NCBI GenBank assembly: GCA_028714935.1
Contig: JAQTLJ010000008.1
Span: 1-16,109 of the forward strand
Reading direction: 5' to 3'
Origin: Candidatus Margulisiibacteriota bacterium
GTDB lineage: Bacteria > Margulisbacteria > WOR-1 > O2-12-FULL-45-9
Length of the DNA: 16,109 nucleotides
Each line of letters starts with the position of its first letter. Within the stretch, counting starts at the first letter, position 1. A program made the position numbers and the translations under genes. Under the pieces are notes generated by a model. That model had not been told where the DNA came from. It saw only the letters and a program-made list of their open reading frames with translations, and did no database searches. Positions 1 through 7,182 of the stretch are shown piece by piece.

Positions 1-537
1 AATCAGAGCCGGGACGTAGAATACCTAAAACAGCACCGCGATCTGCTGCTTAAGCATATCGATCGTATTACCGGGATCATCCAGATGATGCTTAGTATTG
101 CCAAGGAAAAAGCGAGGCAAGAGATCGATATCGACCTGAATGAGATCATTGATTCTTCTCTCCAGTTAGTTCCGATCAGCCGGGTTAAACTAGTTAAGGA
201 CCTGGAGCTGGTGCCGCTGATCAAGGGGGATCCGATTGAGATCGAAGAGGTCTTCGTCAATCTGATCCAAAATGCGATCCAAGCGATGCCGGAAGGAGGG
301 ATATTAAAGATCAGAACCTACATAGATGAGGGGCGGGCGGTGGCGGAAGTTTCCGACACTGGGAAAGGCATACCAGCAGAGATCCGCGAAAAGATATTTG
401 ACCCGTTCTTTTCCACCCGACATGAAGGAGTAGGGCTGGGATTATCGATCGCTTACCGCATTATCCGCGAGCACGGCGGGGATATCAGGGTCAGCAGCGA
501 GGAAGGCAAGGGGACGATCTTTAAGCTCTTATTTTGA
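1..537 (+). CDS. Sensor histidine kinase, C-terminal part (5' end outside window)
   Basis: The reading frame is open from base 1, so this is the last 178 residues of a longer protein. The first ~45 residues look like the second helix of the dimerisation domain. The rest is a HATPase_c domain: an N box (NLIQNAIQAMPEGG), a G1 box (DTGKGIP), an F-like segment (DPFFSTRHEG) and a G2 box (GVGLGLSIAYRII). The family autophosphorylates a histidine with ATP and passes the phosphate to a response regulator. The phospho-acceptor His, sensor and any membrane segments lie upstream of the window. The compact NtrB-like ATPase ends shortly after the G2 box, so no fused receiver follows. The gene converges on the response regulator and overlaps its 3' end by 9 bp, which suggests but does not prove that they are partners. 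Confidence 0.93.
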   Translation, partial: NQSRDVEYLKQHRDLLLKHIDRITGIIQMMLSIAKEKARQEIDIDLNEIIDSSLQLVPISRVKLVKDLELVPLIKGDPIEIEEVFVNLIQNAIQAMPEGGILKIRTYIDEGRAVAEVSDTGKGIPAEIREKIFDPFFSTRHEGVGLGLSIAYRIIREHGGDIRVSSEEGKGTIFKLLF

Positions 538-996
538 TCTGAATTCTTCTCTTTTGCCGATATGTTTTTCAAAAGTATCGAGGACCATTTTTCCTTCTTT
601 GCCGGCAAAAAAATTCTCGATGGTGAGGATCAGATCTTCTGACTTGAATGGTTTCTTGATGTAGTTGATCACGAAGCCGGAGGTCGCTTTGTCCCATTTT
701 TCCTCATCTTCCCAGGCGGTCAGCATCGAAACGCCGATATCTTCCCCAAAATCTTTGCGGATCTCTGCCAGCAGCTGCAAACCGTCCATTTCCGGCATTT
801 TAATGTCGAGGAAGATCAGGCGAATGCGGTTGCCGCCCAACCCCATGAAGATCTTGTTTTTCTTAAGATGCTCGAGCGCTTCGGCGGCGGAATAAGCGGT
901 CAGGACCTCATATTTACCGGTATCTTTGATTAAACTGGCGATAACATTGGCGACGTCTACCTCGTCGTCGACGACCATGATCAAAGGTTTTGACAT
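529..996 (-). CDS. Single-domain response regulator (CheY-like receiver)
   Basis: A 155-residue receiver domain with no output domain. Visible active-site residues are the acidic pair D10/D11 (MVVDDE), phospho-acceptor D64 (LDIKMPEMDG), T93 (SMLTAW) and K115 before a proline (IKKPF). The loop before beta-3 (NKIFMGLGGNRIRL) is longer than in CheY. About 30 C-terminal residues after the fold are charged and may form an extra helix. The start is well placed, with GGAGG a few bases upstream on the minus strand. Single-domain regulators usually act by protein contact or as phosphate shuttles. It converges on the kinase at 1-537 with 9 bp of 3' overlap. Confidence 0.93.
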   Translation of the reverse strand: MSKPLIMVVDDEVDVANVIASLIKDTGKYEVLTAYSAAEALEHLKKNKIFMGLGGNRIRLIFLDIKMPEMDGLQLLAEIRKDFGEDIGVSMLTAWEDEEKWDKATSGFVINYIKKPFKSEDLILTIENFFAGKEGKMVLDTFEKHIGKREEFRSK

Positions 997-1016
997 TGCC
1001 TTTTACCTCCGCGGTA

Positions 1017-1045
1017 ATTCTCTCATAAAAACAAAATCTCGTCAA
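1017..1045 (-). promoter_or_regulatory. Probable promoter of the response regulator gene
   Basis: On the minus strand, TTGACG (1045-1040) and GAGAAT (1022-1017) are 17 bp apart, and a TG one base before the -10 makes an extended -10. The -35 is near consensus and the -10 matches 4 of 6. The site is back to back with the plus-strand promoter at 1054-1062, so this short gap is divergent. Confidence 0.4.
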
Positions 1046-1053
1046 ACAGGTTG

Positions 1054-1062
1054 TGGTATAAT
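1054..1062 (+). promoter_or_regulatory. Extended -10 promoter of the DUF4015 gene
   Basis: TGG followed by a perfect TATAAT (1057-1062) gives a TGnTATAAT extended -10. No good -35 is seen. Transcription should begin near 1069, one or two bases before the ATG at 1071, so the mRNA would be leaderless or nearly so. There is no room for a Shine-Dalgarno site. Confidence 0.6.
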
Positions 1063-1070
1063 GCCGATAG

Positions 1071-2165
1071 ATGCGGATATTAATTAGGTTGATAATAGGC
1101 TTGAGCCTGGTTGTTGTTTTCTTTTTTATTATTGCTTTTTCTTTTCAGAGGGCAGGCGAAGAATCGCGGCCCGGGAAAAAGCGGGGTTCAGATAAAGGGA
1201 TCTACGTGACCGCCTGGGTAGCGCAAACACCCGCCCGCTTTAATTATCTGAAGGCACAGGCTAAAAAAGCCGGCATCAACACGATCGTTGTCGATGGGAA
1301 AGATATATTAAGCCGGCCGCTGGTTGAACTGGCTAAAGAAAAAAAGCTGGGCCCGGACACCAAAGTGTCGGCTGACCCCTGGCTGTCTAAATTAGCTTAT
1401 AATCTGCACAAAGACGGTTTTATCGTTACCGTCAGATTGGTGGTCTTTAAAGACGATCATCTGATCATTGCCCGTCCGGACCTGGCGGTCAAAATCAAAG
1501 GCGGCGGGATCTATCGCGACAATAAAGGGGGGCGGTGGGCGGACCCGTATTCTGACGAAGTCAGGTTATACAATGCATTAGTAGCGGAGCGGGCGGCGCT
1601 GTCGGGAGCTGACGAGGTCCAGTTCGATTATATACGATTCCCGGCGGAAGGCAGGGCGAGAGATGCTTATTACTCCTTTGAGAAGCAAGGCGTGAGCAAG
1701 GTCGACATCATCAATTCATTTTTGAAAGCGGTTCGGGAGCGGACCAGCAAGTACAATGTTTCGATCGCGGTCGATATATTTGGCGTGACCGCCTGGCAGA
1801 GCCGGTCGGACATAGAAAACCTGGGCCAGGACCTGAAAAAAATGGCCCAATATATTGATGTTTTGTCGCCGATGTTCTACCCGTCCCATTTCCATTACGG
1901 TTATGACGGTTACGCCAATCCGGGGGCATATCCTTATCATTTCGTGAATTCTGGAGTCAGGAGGACTAAAGAGCTCCTCTCCGGTGAAGCGGTGGCGATC
2001 GTCCCCTGGATCCAGGGATTCGATTTGCGCTCGCCAAATTTCGGGCCACGGTATATAATGGAACAGGTTCGGGCCTGCCGGGATGAAGGGGTGGACAGTT
2101 TTTTGATCTGGAACGCGCGGAATGTTTATGATGTTTCTTTTTCTGCGCTAATAAAAGGGAGGTGA
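1071..2165 (+). CDS. Membrane-anchored DUF4015-type putative glycoside hydrolase (TIM barrel)
   Basis: A 364-residue protein with one N-terminal hydrophobic segment (about residues 5-24), acting as an anchor or uncleaved signal, followed by a basic linker. The domain from residue ~43 to the end matches the DUF4015 putative glycoside hydrolase family as I know it: GIYVTAWVAQTP (43-54), ADEVQFDYIRFP (180-191), SIAVDIFGVTAW (231-242), LSPMFYPSHF (265-274), VPWIQGF (311-317) and a final FLIWNARN strand. Acidic residues at strand ends (E182, D186, D235) are candidates for catalysis. No substrate is established for most of the family, so a wall- or polysaccharide-related role is inference. The gene is first in its transcript and lacks a ribosome site; the beta-barrel gene follows after 46 bp and is probably co-transcribed. 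Confidence 0.85.
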   Translation: MRILIRLIIGLSLVVVFFFIIAFSFQRAGEESRPGKKRGSDKGIYVTAWVAQTPARFNYLKAQAKKAGINTIVVDGKDILSRPLVELAKEKKLGPDTKVSADPWLSKLAYNLHKDGFIVTVRLVVFKDDHLIIARPDLAVKIKGGGIYRDNKGGRWADPYSDEVRLYNALVAERAALSGADEVQFDYIRFPAEGRARDAYYSFEKQGVSKVDIINSFLKAVRERTSKYNVSIAVDIFGVTAWQSRSDIENLGQDLKKMAQYIDVLSPMFYPSHFHYGYDGYANPGAYPYHFVNSGVRRTKELLSGEAVAIVPWIQGFDLRSPNFGPRYIMEQVRACRDEGVDSFLIWNARNVYDVSFSALIKGR

Positions 2166-2211
2166 GAGAAGAAGAGAAACAAAGTCCCGTACACCTTTTT
2201 AGGAGGAAAAA

Positions 2212-2904
2212 ATGAGGAAATTATTAGTTTCGCTTCTTCTAGTCGTTTCGGTTGCTACCTTTGTTTCCGCCGAACTCCTTGTCACCGCCAATCCGCTTGG
2301 CCAGGGTAAGTGGGGATTTGAACTGGCCGCGATGCAGGACCAGACATTTATGGACGTTAGCGGCGCCACTCTGATGACCTATGGCGGCTATGTGGGATAC
2401 GGCCTGATGGAGAATCTTGACGCGTACCTGCAATTGGGCACCGGCAGTTCATCTGGCCTGAAATGGGGGGTCACTGCAATGGATTATACCCTCACCGCTT
2501 ATGGTTTAAATCTGAAGTACACAGTGCTGACCGAGGGAGCTTCGGTGCCGGTCTCCGTAGCGATCGGCGTGGGCTATAAATCACTGTCCGGCAAGTTCAG
2601 CATGGGTGGCGGATCACAGGACGCAACTGGCAGCCAGATGGGTATCGCGGCCGGGGTGAGCAAAGTACTTGCTCCGTTCATCCCTTACGGCGCGCTCAGC
2701 TACAAGAGCGATACAATGAGCGCTGGCGGAACATCAATGGATGCTACCCAGATCGACCTGACGGTCGGCACGGCGATTGCCTGGTCAACTCAGGGAGCCG
2801 TGATGCTTGAATATACGAGCCAACAGGTTACTCCTAAGGCTGCCGGCTCTTCCAATTACACCAGCGCCCAGATCGCCGCAGGTGTTTCTTACGCGCTGCA
2901 ATAA
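2212..2904 (+). CDS. Secreted outer-membrane beta-barrel-like protein
   Basis: A 230-residue protein beginning with a clear signal peptide (MRKLLVSLLLVVSVATFVSA, cleavage after about residue 20). The mature part has alternating polar/hydrophobic stretches with many Gly, Tyr, Ser and Thr, such as GGYVGYGLMENLDAYLQLG and QGAVMLEYTSQQV. It ends in a strand, SAQIAAGVSYALQ. This is typical of small OmpA-like or porin-like barrels of 8-10 strands. I do not recognise a named family, and the terminal residue is Gln rather than the usual aromatic. AGGAGG at 2201-2206 lies 5 bases from the ATG. It is the last gene before a strong terminator. It supports a diderm cell envelope. Confidence 0.75.
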   Translation: MRKLLVSLLLVVSVATFVSAELLVTANPLGQGKWGFELAAMQDQTFMDVSGATLMTYGGYVGYGLMENLDAYLQLGTGSSSGLKWGVTAMDYTLTAYGLNLKYTVLTEGASVPVSVAIGVGYKSLSGKFSMGGGSQDATGSQMGIAAGVSKVLAPFIPYGALSYKSDTMSAGGTSMDATQIDLTVGTAIAWSTQGAVMLEYTSQQVTPKAAGSSNYTSAQIAAGVSYALQ

Positions 2905-2910
2905 ATAGGT

Positions 2911-2971
2911 TCTAGATAAATTAAAAAGCCCCCCGGCAATCGTTCGGGGGGCTTTTGTTTAATGATCTAGA
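2911..2971. terminator. Rho-independent terminator, probably bidirectional
   Basis: A perfect 12-bp stem (AAAAGCCCCCCG at 2924-2935 with its complement at 2945-2956) closes a 9-base loop. An A-run precedes and a T-run follows, so it can work on both strands. TCTAGA at 2911-2916 and again at 2966-2971 extends the symmetry with imperfect pairing. It sits between the converging genes at 2212-2904 and 2977-3330 and probably ends both transcripts. Confidence 0.9.
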
Positions 2972-2976
2972 GTTTG

Positions 2977-3330
2977 CTACTTTTTAGCCATTGCTCCAAC
3001 CAGTGCTGGAACGATCACAATTAGCGCGTAGCCGGTGAGCAGCGACCAGCTGTAAATGGAGAGGGAACCCTTGTTGAACATCTGCGCCAGTACGACATAA
3101 TCCAGGACCGCCTCCACGACCAGCCAGACGGCTCCAACCTGGGCTCCTTGATTGAGGCTAGAGAGCTTGTACATTCTGGCCGCCAGCCAGAGGATGATGA
3201 CGCTGGCAACTATCATGGCTATTCCAAAAGTGTTGCCGGTCAGCTTGGGGCCGAACATCAGGACCGATCCGAGCAGGAACATGATCGCGTAGAGGACGAT
3301 CCCGTAACCGAGAGCTTTTCCCCAGTTCAT
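2977..3330 (-). CDS. Small four-helix membrane protein, unknown function
   Basis: A 117-residue, strongly hydrophobic protein with four predicted membrane helices (roughly residues 8-27, 33-51, 61-83 and 92-113), a short charged N-terminus and a C-terminal AKK. No metal-binding or catalytic motif is visible and I do not recognise the family. The start is well supported by a complete anti-Shine-Dalgarno match (AAAGGAGGTGA) at 3345-3334 and a good promoter just upstream. It is a single-gene transcript ending at the shared terminator. Confidence 0.8.
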   Translation of the reverse strand: MNWGKALGYGIVLYAIMFLLGSVLMFGPKLTGNTFGIAMIVASVIILWLAARMYKLSSLNQGAQVGAVWLVVEAVLDYVVLAQMFNKGSLSIYSWSLLTGYALIVIVPALVGAMAKK

Positions 3331-3351
3331 CTGTCACCTCCTTTTGGCTGG

Positions 3352-3380
3352 ATTATAGCCTGATAGTTAATATTTGACAA
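3352..3380 (-). promoter_or_regulatory. Promoter of the small membrane protein gene
   Basis: On the minus strand, TTGTCA (3380-3375) and a perfect TATAAT (3357-3352) are 17 bp apart. Start of transcription near 3345 would leave a ~15-base leader made almost entirely of the ribosome site. I see no equally convincing plus-strand promoter for the lipoprotein gene at 3462; a TTGACA at 3400-3405 lacks a good -10. Confidence 0.7.
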
Positions 3381-3461
3381 CTACGGAACCGGAAGCAACT
3401 TGACATCTCCCGGCTAATGCATCACACTAACAATAATCTATTGGATAACAGGAGGAAAATA

Positions 3462-3980
3462 ATGAATAAATTTACTGTTCTTGTTATGGCCCTGCTTGGC
3501 TTGGCGCTGGTTCTGACTTTTACTGGTTGCAACACTGCGACCAGCACAGACACTACGACAACGACCGCCGCCGGCGGAACAACCAGTACTACGGCGCCAG
3601 GCACCGCCACGATCTCGGGGACGATCACTCTGTCCGGCCAAGCGGGGCACCTCTGGGTGGGCGCCACGACCGATAACACTTTCATGTCCGGCGTGTACCC
3701 GGGTGAGAACAACTATACGGTTGCTGCCGGCGTCACGACCTATAATTATTCCCTGCCGATCAGCACTGCCGGGACCTACTACGTTATCGCCGTTTTGGCC
3801 GTTGGGCAAGCTACGTTTCCTGGCCCTACCCCGATAGCCGGCGACCGGGTGGGAGAATACTCGGACGGCGGTGTACCTGCCGGCTTCAGCCAGACCCCAA
3901 CCGGTACCCCGGCGCCCGTTACGGTCACCACCGGTGCCGTAACCGGCAAGAACTTTGAGCTGAAAGTCACCTGGCAATAG
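3462..3980 (+). CDS. Thr-rich lipoprotein with a beta-sandwich-like domain
   Basis: The start at 3462 is preferred over the upstream in-frame ATG at 3417. GGAGG lies at 3451-3455, and the protein then begins with a normal lipoprotein signal (MNKFTVLVMALLGLALVLTF, then TGC), with Cys23 as the lipidated residue. The lipobox has Phe at -3, which is unusual but tolerated. A Thr/Gly/Ala linker (residues ~24-45) precedes a ~125-residue domain starting near GTATISGTITLSG. The strand pattern, a TYYVIAVL strand and a terminal FELKVTW resemble carboxypeptidase-regulatory or Big-like folds. The product should be anchored to a membrane facing the periplasm or surface. Function unknown. The antisense frame is also open across most of the gene but is a GC-skew shadow. 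Confidence 0.75.
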   Translation: MNKFTVLVMALLGLALVLTFTGCNTATSTDTTTTTAAGGTTSTTAPGTATISGTITLSGQAGHLWVGATTDNTFMSGVYPGENNYTVAAGVTTYNYSLPISTAGTYYVIAVLAVGQATFPGPTPIAGDRVGEYSDGGVPAGFSQTPTGTPAPVTVTTGAVTGKNFELKVTWQ

Positions 3981-4021
3981 CTGTCAGCGGCTCGGACATT
4001 GTCGCGCAGCTGCCGGATGAT

Positions 4022-4048
4022 GTCAATGGATATTGACGTATCATTGAT
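4022..4048. promoter_or_regulatory. Likely ArsR operator
   Basis: A perfect inverted repeat, GTCAAT-GGAT-ATTGAC (4022-4037), covers the -35 hexamer. The ATTGAY half-site recurs at 4043-4048, 11 bp (one helical turn) from the previous one. Binding here would block RNA polymerase, which is how ArsR/SmtB repressors act. The adjacent arsR gene makes self-repression likely. Confidence 0.6.
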
Positions 4049-4061
4049 CGGCCGCTATAAT
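4033..4061 (+). promoter_or_regulatory. Promoter of the arsR operon
   Basis: TTGACG (4033-4038) and a perfect TATAAT (4056-4061) are separated by the ideal 17 bp. The expected start of transcription, 6-7 bases after the -10, falls on or next to the A of the arsR ATG at 4068, so the operon mRNA should be leaderless. The -35 lies inside the inverted repeat described as the operator. Confidence 0.8.
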
Positions 4062-4067
4062 TGACCC

Positions 4068-4367
4068 ATGACCCGCAACGCTAAATGCTGCCGGCTTGAT
4101 CTCAAATTCATGGCCCAAGCGCTCCAGACCATTTCGGAGCCGAACCGCCTCAAGATCATTTGTCTGCTCCGCCGCGGCGAGCGCTGCGTCTGCCAGCTGG
4201 AAGAAGCGCTCAAGATAAAGCACAATCTGATCTGCCATCATCTTAAGGCATTGAGCGGGCTGGGGCTGCTCAAGTCAAAAAGCCGGGGGAACTTCACCTT
4301 TTACAGCTTAGATAACAAGGCCTACCAGGCCTTGTTGACCGGCATCAACAAAGTCTTAGGAGGTTGA
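4068..4367 (+). CDS. arsR: ArsR/SmtB-family arsenic-responsive repressor
   Basis: A 99-residue winged-helix repressor. The core is SEPNRLKIICLLRRGERC followed by VCQLEEAL and a recognition helix around HNLICHHLKAL. The CVC motif at C40/C42 is the classical As(III)/Sb(III) site of ArsR (family consensus ELCVCDL). A second Cys pair lies at the extreme N-terminus (C7, C8), recalling the N-terminal Cys-Cys used by the Corynebacterium type of ArsR, so this protein combines both elements. As(III) binding should release it from DNA. The ATG sits at the expected transcription start, so translation is probably leaderless. The last codons (GGA GGT) double as the ribosome site of the next gene, 4 bp away, giving translational coupling to the Acr3 fusion. 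Confidence 0.93.
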   Translation: MTRNAKCCRLDLKFMAQALQTISEPNRLKIICLLRRGERCVCQLEEALKIKHNLICHHLKALSGLGLLKSKSRGNFTFYSLDNKAYQALLTGINKVLGG

Positions 4368-4371
4368 AAAT

Positions 4372-6324
4372 ATGGAGAAAAGCGTTAGCGCCAAGCTGCC
4401 GGTTTTTGAACGATATCTTTCGGTTTGGGTGATATTATGCATTATTGCCGGAATTATTATTGGCAAAGTATTTCCGCAAATAGTCGCTATCCTGAGTCGA
4501 ATGGAAGTCGCCCAGGTGAATATCCCGGTAGCGGTCCTTATCTGGCTTATGATCTATCCGATGATGGTGCAGATCGATTTTTCGAGCATAGTTAGGGTCG
4601 GAAAAAAGCCTAAGGGATTGATCGTAACGCTTGTTGTTAATTGGCTCATAAAGGCATTTATAATGGCTGTCTTTGCCGCTATCTTTTTCAGATATATTTT
4701 TGCAGCGTTCATTGCCCCTACTTTGGCCACTGAATATATAGCCGGGGCGATCCTTCTAGGCGCCGCCCCTTGTACGGCGATGGTTTTTGTCTGGAGCTAT
4801 TTAACCAAGGGAAACCCCGCTCATACATTAGTTCAAGTTGCGGTAAATGACCTGGTTATATTGATAGCCTTTGTCCCGATTGTAAAATTCTTGCTGGGGG
4901 TAAACCAGATAATTGTCCCTTATGACACTTTGATATATTCGACGATACTATTTGTGGTCGTTCCTTTAACCGGCGGATATGTATCGAGGCAGCTGCTCAT
5001 AAAATATATGGGGATGCCGTGGTTCGAAAATGTCTTTTTAAGGATATTAAAGCCGGTCACGATCCTGGGCTTGCTAATGACCCTGATCTTGCTCTTTGCT
5101 TTTCAGGGGAACATCATAATCAACAACCCGCTGCATATCTTTTTGATCGCGATCCCTTTGACCATTCAAACGTACTTCATCTTTGCCATCGGATATTTAT
5201 GGGCAAAAAGGTGGCGGATCGAGCATTCGATAGCTTCTCCGGCCGCGATGATAGGGGCCAGTAACTTCTTTGAGCTGTCGGTCGCGGTTGCGATCACTCT
5301 CTTCGGCTTGAAGAGCGGAGCTGCTTTGGCTACCGTGGTAGGAGTATTGACAGAGGTTCCGATCATGCTTAGTCTGGTTAATTTCTCGAACAGGACCCGG
5401 CACTGGTTCGCTAAGGAAGAAATAGTCAGTTCCCGGGAGGCGATGACCATGCAGAAAAAGAAAAGACTTCTCTGGGGAAAAGCGCTGATAGCCACTGATC
5501 TATCCGAAAACTCAAATGAAGTTGTGGCGTGTGTCGCAAAAGAAGGCAAGGACTTTGCTCAAAAGACAAAACTTGTGCATGTGATATCGGTTGAAACGGC
5601 CGGAGGTCTTAATGAGGCGATCGAAAATGCGAATAAGCCTGCAATGGAATGCCAGATTGGAATGCTGAGGAATGCGGGAATAGATGCTTCGTACGCGTTC
5701 GCCTATGGCATTCCTTCCACGGAAATCAACCGCCTTATTGCCGAGGAAAAATATCAGTTCTTAGTTTTGGGTTCGCACAGCAAGAGCATGGTCGAAGAAG
5801 TGTTCCTTGGAAGCGTGGCAGATAGCATCATAAGCAATCTTTCCGTTCCCGCACTGCTTATCAAATGCAAAGGGAAAAAACAGGCAGTATGCCCGCTGGT
5901 ATTTTCCGGCAATATACTTTTCCCGACTGATTTTTCGGATAATGCGAAAGCGGCTTTTGAGACGTTAACCAACCTGTCCGGCAATTATAGTCCGGCCGTC
6001 ACCCTTTATCATGTCCAAAACAAAGATGTAATTCCTCAGGATCTTGACTATAAAATAGAAGAGTATAATCGCATTGATACTGAAAGGCTGAATAAGTTAA
6101 AAGGAACACTACTTAAGGCAGGGGCAAGAAGCGTGAAAATCAAGATCGAGACGGGGCACGCGAAACAGACTATTATTGATGAGATCAATAATGGCAATTA
6201 CGATCTGGTCGTAATGGGGGCACAGGGGCGCGGTTGGATCGAGGAAGTATTTCTCGGAGATATCGCGCATGCCGTGATCAGGAAGTCCAACACTTCGTTA
6301 TTGTTGGTCCCATTTAGAAAATAA
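4372..6324 (+). CDS. acr3: Acr3 arsenite efflux permease fused to two UspA domains
   Basis: A 650-residue fusion. Residues ~10-345 are a ten-helix Acr3 (BASS superfamily) permease. Hallmarks are GAAPCTAMVFVWSYL with C134, the membrane Cys required for As(III) transport in studied Acr3 proteins, and the late-helix TEVP motif with E328, matching the conserved Glu. After a short linker come two universal stress protein domains: UspA-1 (~370-498, from ALIATDLSENS to SVPALLIK) and UspA-2 (~515-648, from ILFPTDFSDN to SLLLVP). UspA-2 keeps G-x2-G followed nine residues later by Gly, but has GD where ATP-binding UspA proteins have GS/GT. UspA-1 has GSHS with FLGS. Ordinary Acr3 is ~350-400 residues. 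The cytoplasmic tail might gate or sense energy state through nucleotide binding (inference). The reading frame is continuous with no sign of a joining error. AGGAGG lies inside the end of arsR. Confidence 0.92.
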   Translation: MEKSVSAKLPVFERYLSVWVILCIIAGIIIGKVFPQIVAILSRMEVAQVNIPVAVLIWLMIYPMMVQIDFSSIVRVGKKPKGLIVTLVVNWLIKAFIMAVFAAIFFRYIFAAFIAPTLATEYIAGAILLGAAPCTAMVFVWSYLTKGNPAHTLVQVAVNDLVILIAFVPIVKFLLGVNQIIVPYDTLIYSTILFVVVPLTGGYVSRQLLIKYMGMPWFENVFLRILKPVTILGLLMTLILLFAFQGNIIINNPLHIFLIAIPLTIQTYFIFAIGYLWAKRWRIEHSIASPAAMIGASNFFELSVAVAITLFGLKSGAALATVVGVLTEVPIMLSLVNFSNRTRHWFAKEEIVSSREAMTMQKKKRLLWGKALIATDLSENSNEVVACVAKEGKDFAQKTKLVHVISVETAGGLNEAIENANKPAMECQIGMLRNAGIDASYAFAYGIPSTEINRLIAEEKYQFLVLGSHSKSMVEEVFLGSVADSIISNLSVPALLIKCKGKKQAVCPLVFSGNILFPTDFSDNAKAAFETLTNLSGNYSPAVTLYHVQNKDVIPQDLDYKIEEYNRIDTERLNKLKGTLLKAGARSVKIKIETGHAKQTIIDEINNGNYDLVVMGAQGRGWIEEVFLGDIAHAVIRKSNTSLLLVPFRK

Positions 6325-6355
6325 GTTCAAGTTAAAGAGGGTAAAAAGAAGGAAC

Positions 6356-6508
6356 ATGAACAGGGAGTTGGCCAGAAAAGCCGGGGTAAGGGTCATTCCG
6401 ACCATTCTCTTTTATGATAAACATGGGAAGCCAAAGGCCAAAAGCGAAGGCGGAATGACAAAAGAACAACTATTGCAAGCGATCAGGGAACTGGAGCTGA
6501 ATAAATGA
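6356..6508 (+). pseudogene. Thioredoxin remnant, C-terminal third only
   Basis: This 50-codon frame encodes the end of a thioredoxin: NRELARKAGVRVIPTILFYD, then KHGKPKAKSEGGMTKEQLLQ. It aligns with residues 85-133 of the intact exported thioredoxin at 15495-15896 (NRELAREFKVTLIPTVIFYD). The cis-Pro loop (IPT) remains, but the signal peptide, the first strands and the CxxC active site are missing, so it cannot act as a thiol reductant. An ATG stands exactly where the similarity begins, with AAGGA just upstream, so a short peptide may still be made. The stop overlaps the ccdA start (ATGA), the usual arrangement for a thioredoxin-ccdA pair. The 31 bp after the Acr3 fusion show no trace of the lost part. 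Confidence 0.85.
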
Positions 6509-7167
6509 TGGACCTGTCAAATCCATTAATAGCTTATTTGAGCGTATTTATTGCCGGACTGATCTCGTCTTTCAGCCCCTGTGCTTTGATCACGATCCCG
6601 CTGGTCATCAGCTATGTCGGCGGCTATGCCGAAGGCGATGTTAAAAGATCTTTTACTTTTTCACTTGCTTTTGTTATAGGACTTTCTATCACATTCACGA
6701 TTCTCGGAGCAGTCGCCTCGCTAATGGGGACTTTGCTTGGCGATGTCGGCGGCTTCTGGAAATACATCCTTGCTGCGGTCGCAATCATCATGGGGCTGCA
6801 GATGGCGGGGATAATAAACTTTCAGATACCGACCCCCAAGATGGTCAGGACCGAGCAGAAAGGACTGGCCGGCGCGTTTCTTTTAGGGATGCTGTTTGGA
6901 ATTGCCTCTTCCCCCTGCGCCACGCCGGTCTTAGCTCTAATTCTGACCTTTGTCGCGTCGAAGCAAAATCTTTTGTACGGCACTTCTCTCCTTTTCGTCT
7001 ACGCCCTGGCGCACACGGTGCTGATCTTTGCGGTCGGCGTCTCGACCGGCCTGGCGGAATTTTTATTGAAGTCGCAGAAGTTCGGCAACTTCTCAATTTA
7101 TGTGCATAAAATGAGCGGATTAATCTTTGTTTTGATTGGCATTTTAATATTGTTTTATATGCCATAA
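6505..7167 (+). CDS. ccdA: CcdA/DsbD-family transmembrane thiol-disulfide transporter
   Basis: A 220-residue protein with about six membrane helices. The two redox cysteines occur in the family's repeated contexts: C26 (SSFSPCALI) and C138 (SSPCATPV). CcdA-type proteins take electrons from cytoplasmic thioredoxin and pass them to an extracytoplasmic thioredoxin-like partner. The ATG at 6505 is favoured over 6508 because GGAG at 6493-6496 is 8 bases away and the ATGA overlap with the preceding thioredoxin remnant gives coupling. It is paralogous to the partial ccdA at 15896-16109, with about two thirds identity over the shared N-terminus. Its own adjacent thioredoxin partner is destroyed, so the electron acceptor must come from elsewhere, perhaps the intact thioredoxin at 15495. 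Confidence 0.92.
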   Translation: MMDLSNPLIAYLSVFIAGLISSFSPCALITIPLVISYVGGYAEGDVKRSFTFSLAFVIGLSITFTILGAVASLMGTLLGDVGGFWKYILAAVAIIMGLQMAGIINFQIPTPKMVRTEQKGLAGAFLLGMLFGIASSPCATPVLALILTFVASKQNLLYGTSLLFVYALAHTVLIFAVGVSTGLAEFLLKSQKFGNFSIYVHKMSGLIFVLIGILILFYMP

Positions 7168-7182
7168 TAGAAGGTGAAGACG

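Noticed and set aside
55..57. His19 of the visible kinase fragment as phospho-acceptor
   Set aside because: The context (LLKHIDRITGIIQ) matches the second helix of the dimerisation domain, not the HE-x-N-P box, which should lie upstream of the window.
3417..3461. Upstream in-frame ATG for the lipoprotein
   Set aside because: It would place polar residues before the signal peptide; the ATG at 3462 has GGAGG at the right distance and a normal lipoprotein signal.
3438..3977. Long antisense frame opposite the lipoprotein gene
   Set aside because: It arises from biased codons of the Thr/Gly-rich gene; the product is Arg/Gly-rich without a motif or a ribosome site.
3981..4020. Possible hairpin after the lipoprotein gene (AGCTG/CAGCT)
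   Set aside because: The stem is only 5 bp with a long loop and no T-run; not convincing as a terminator.
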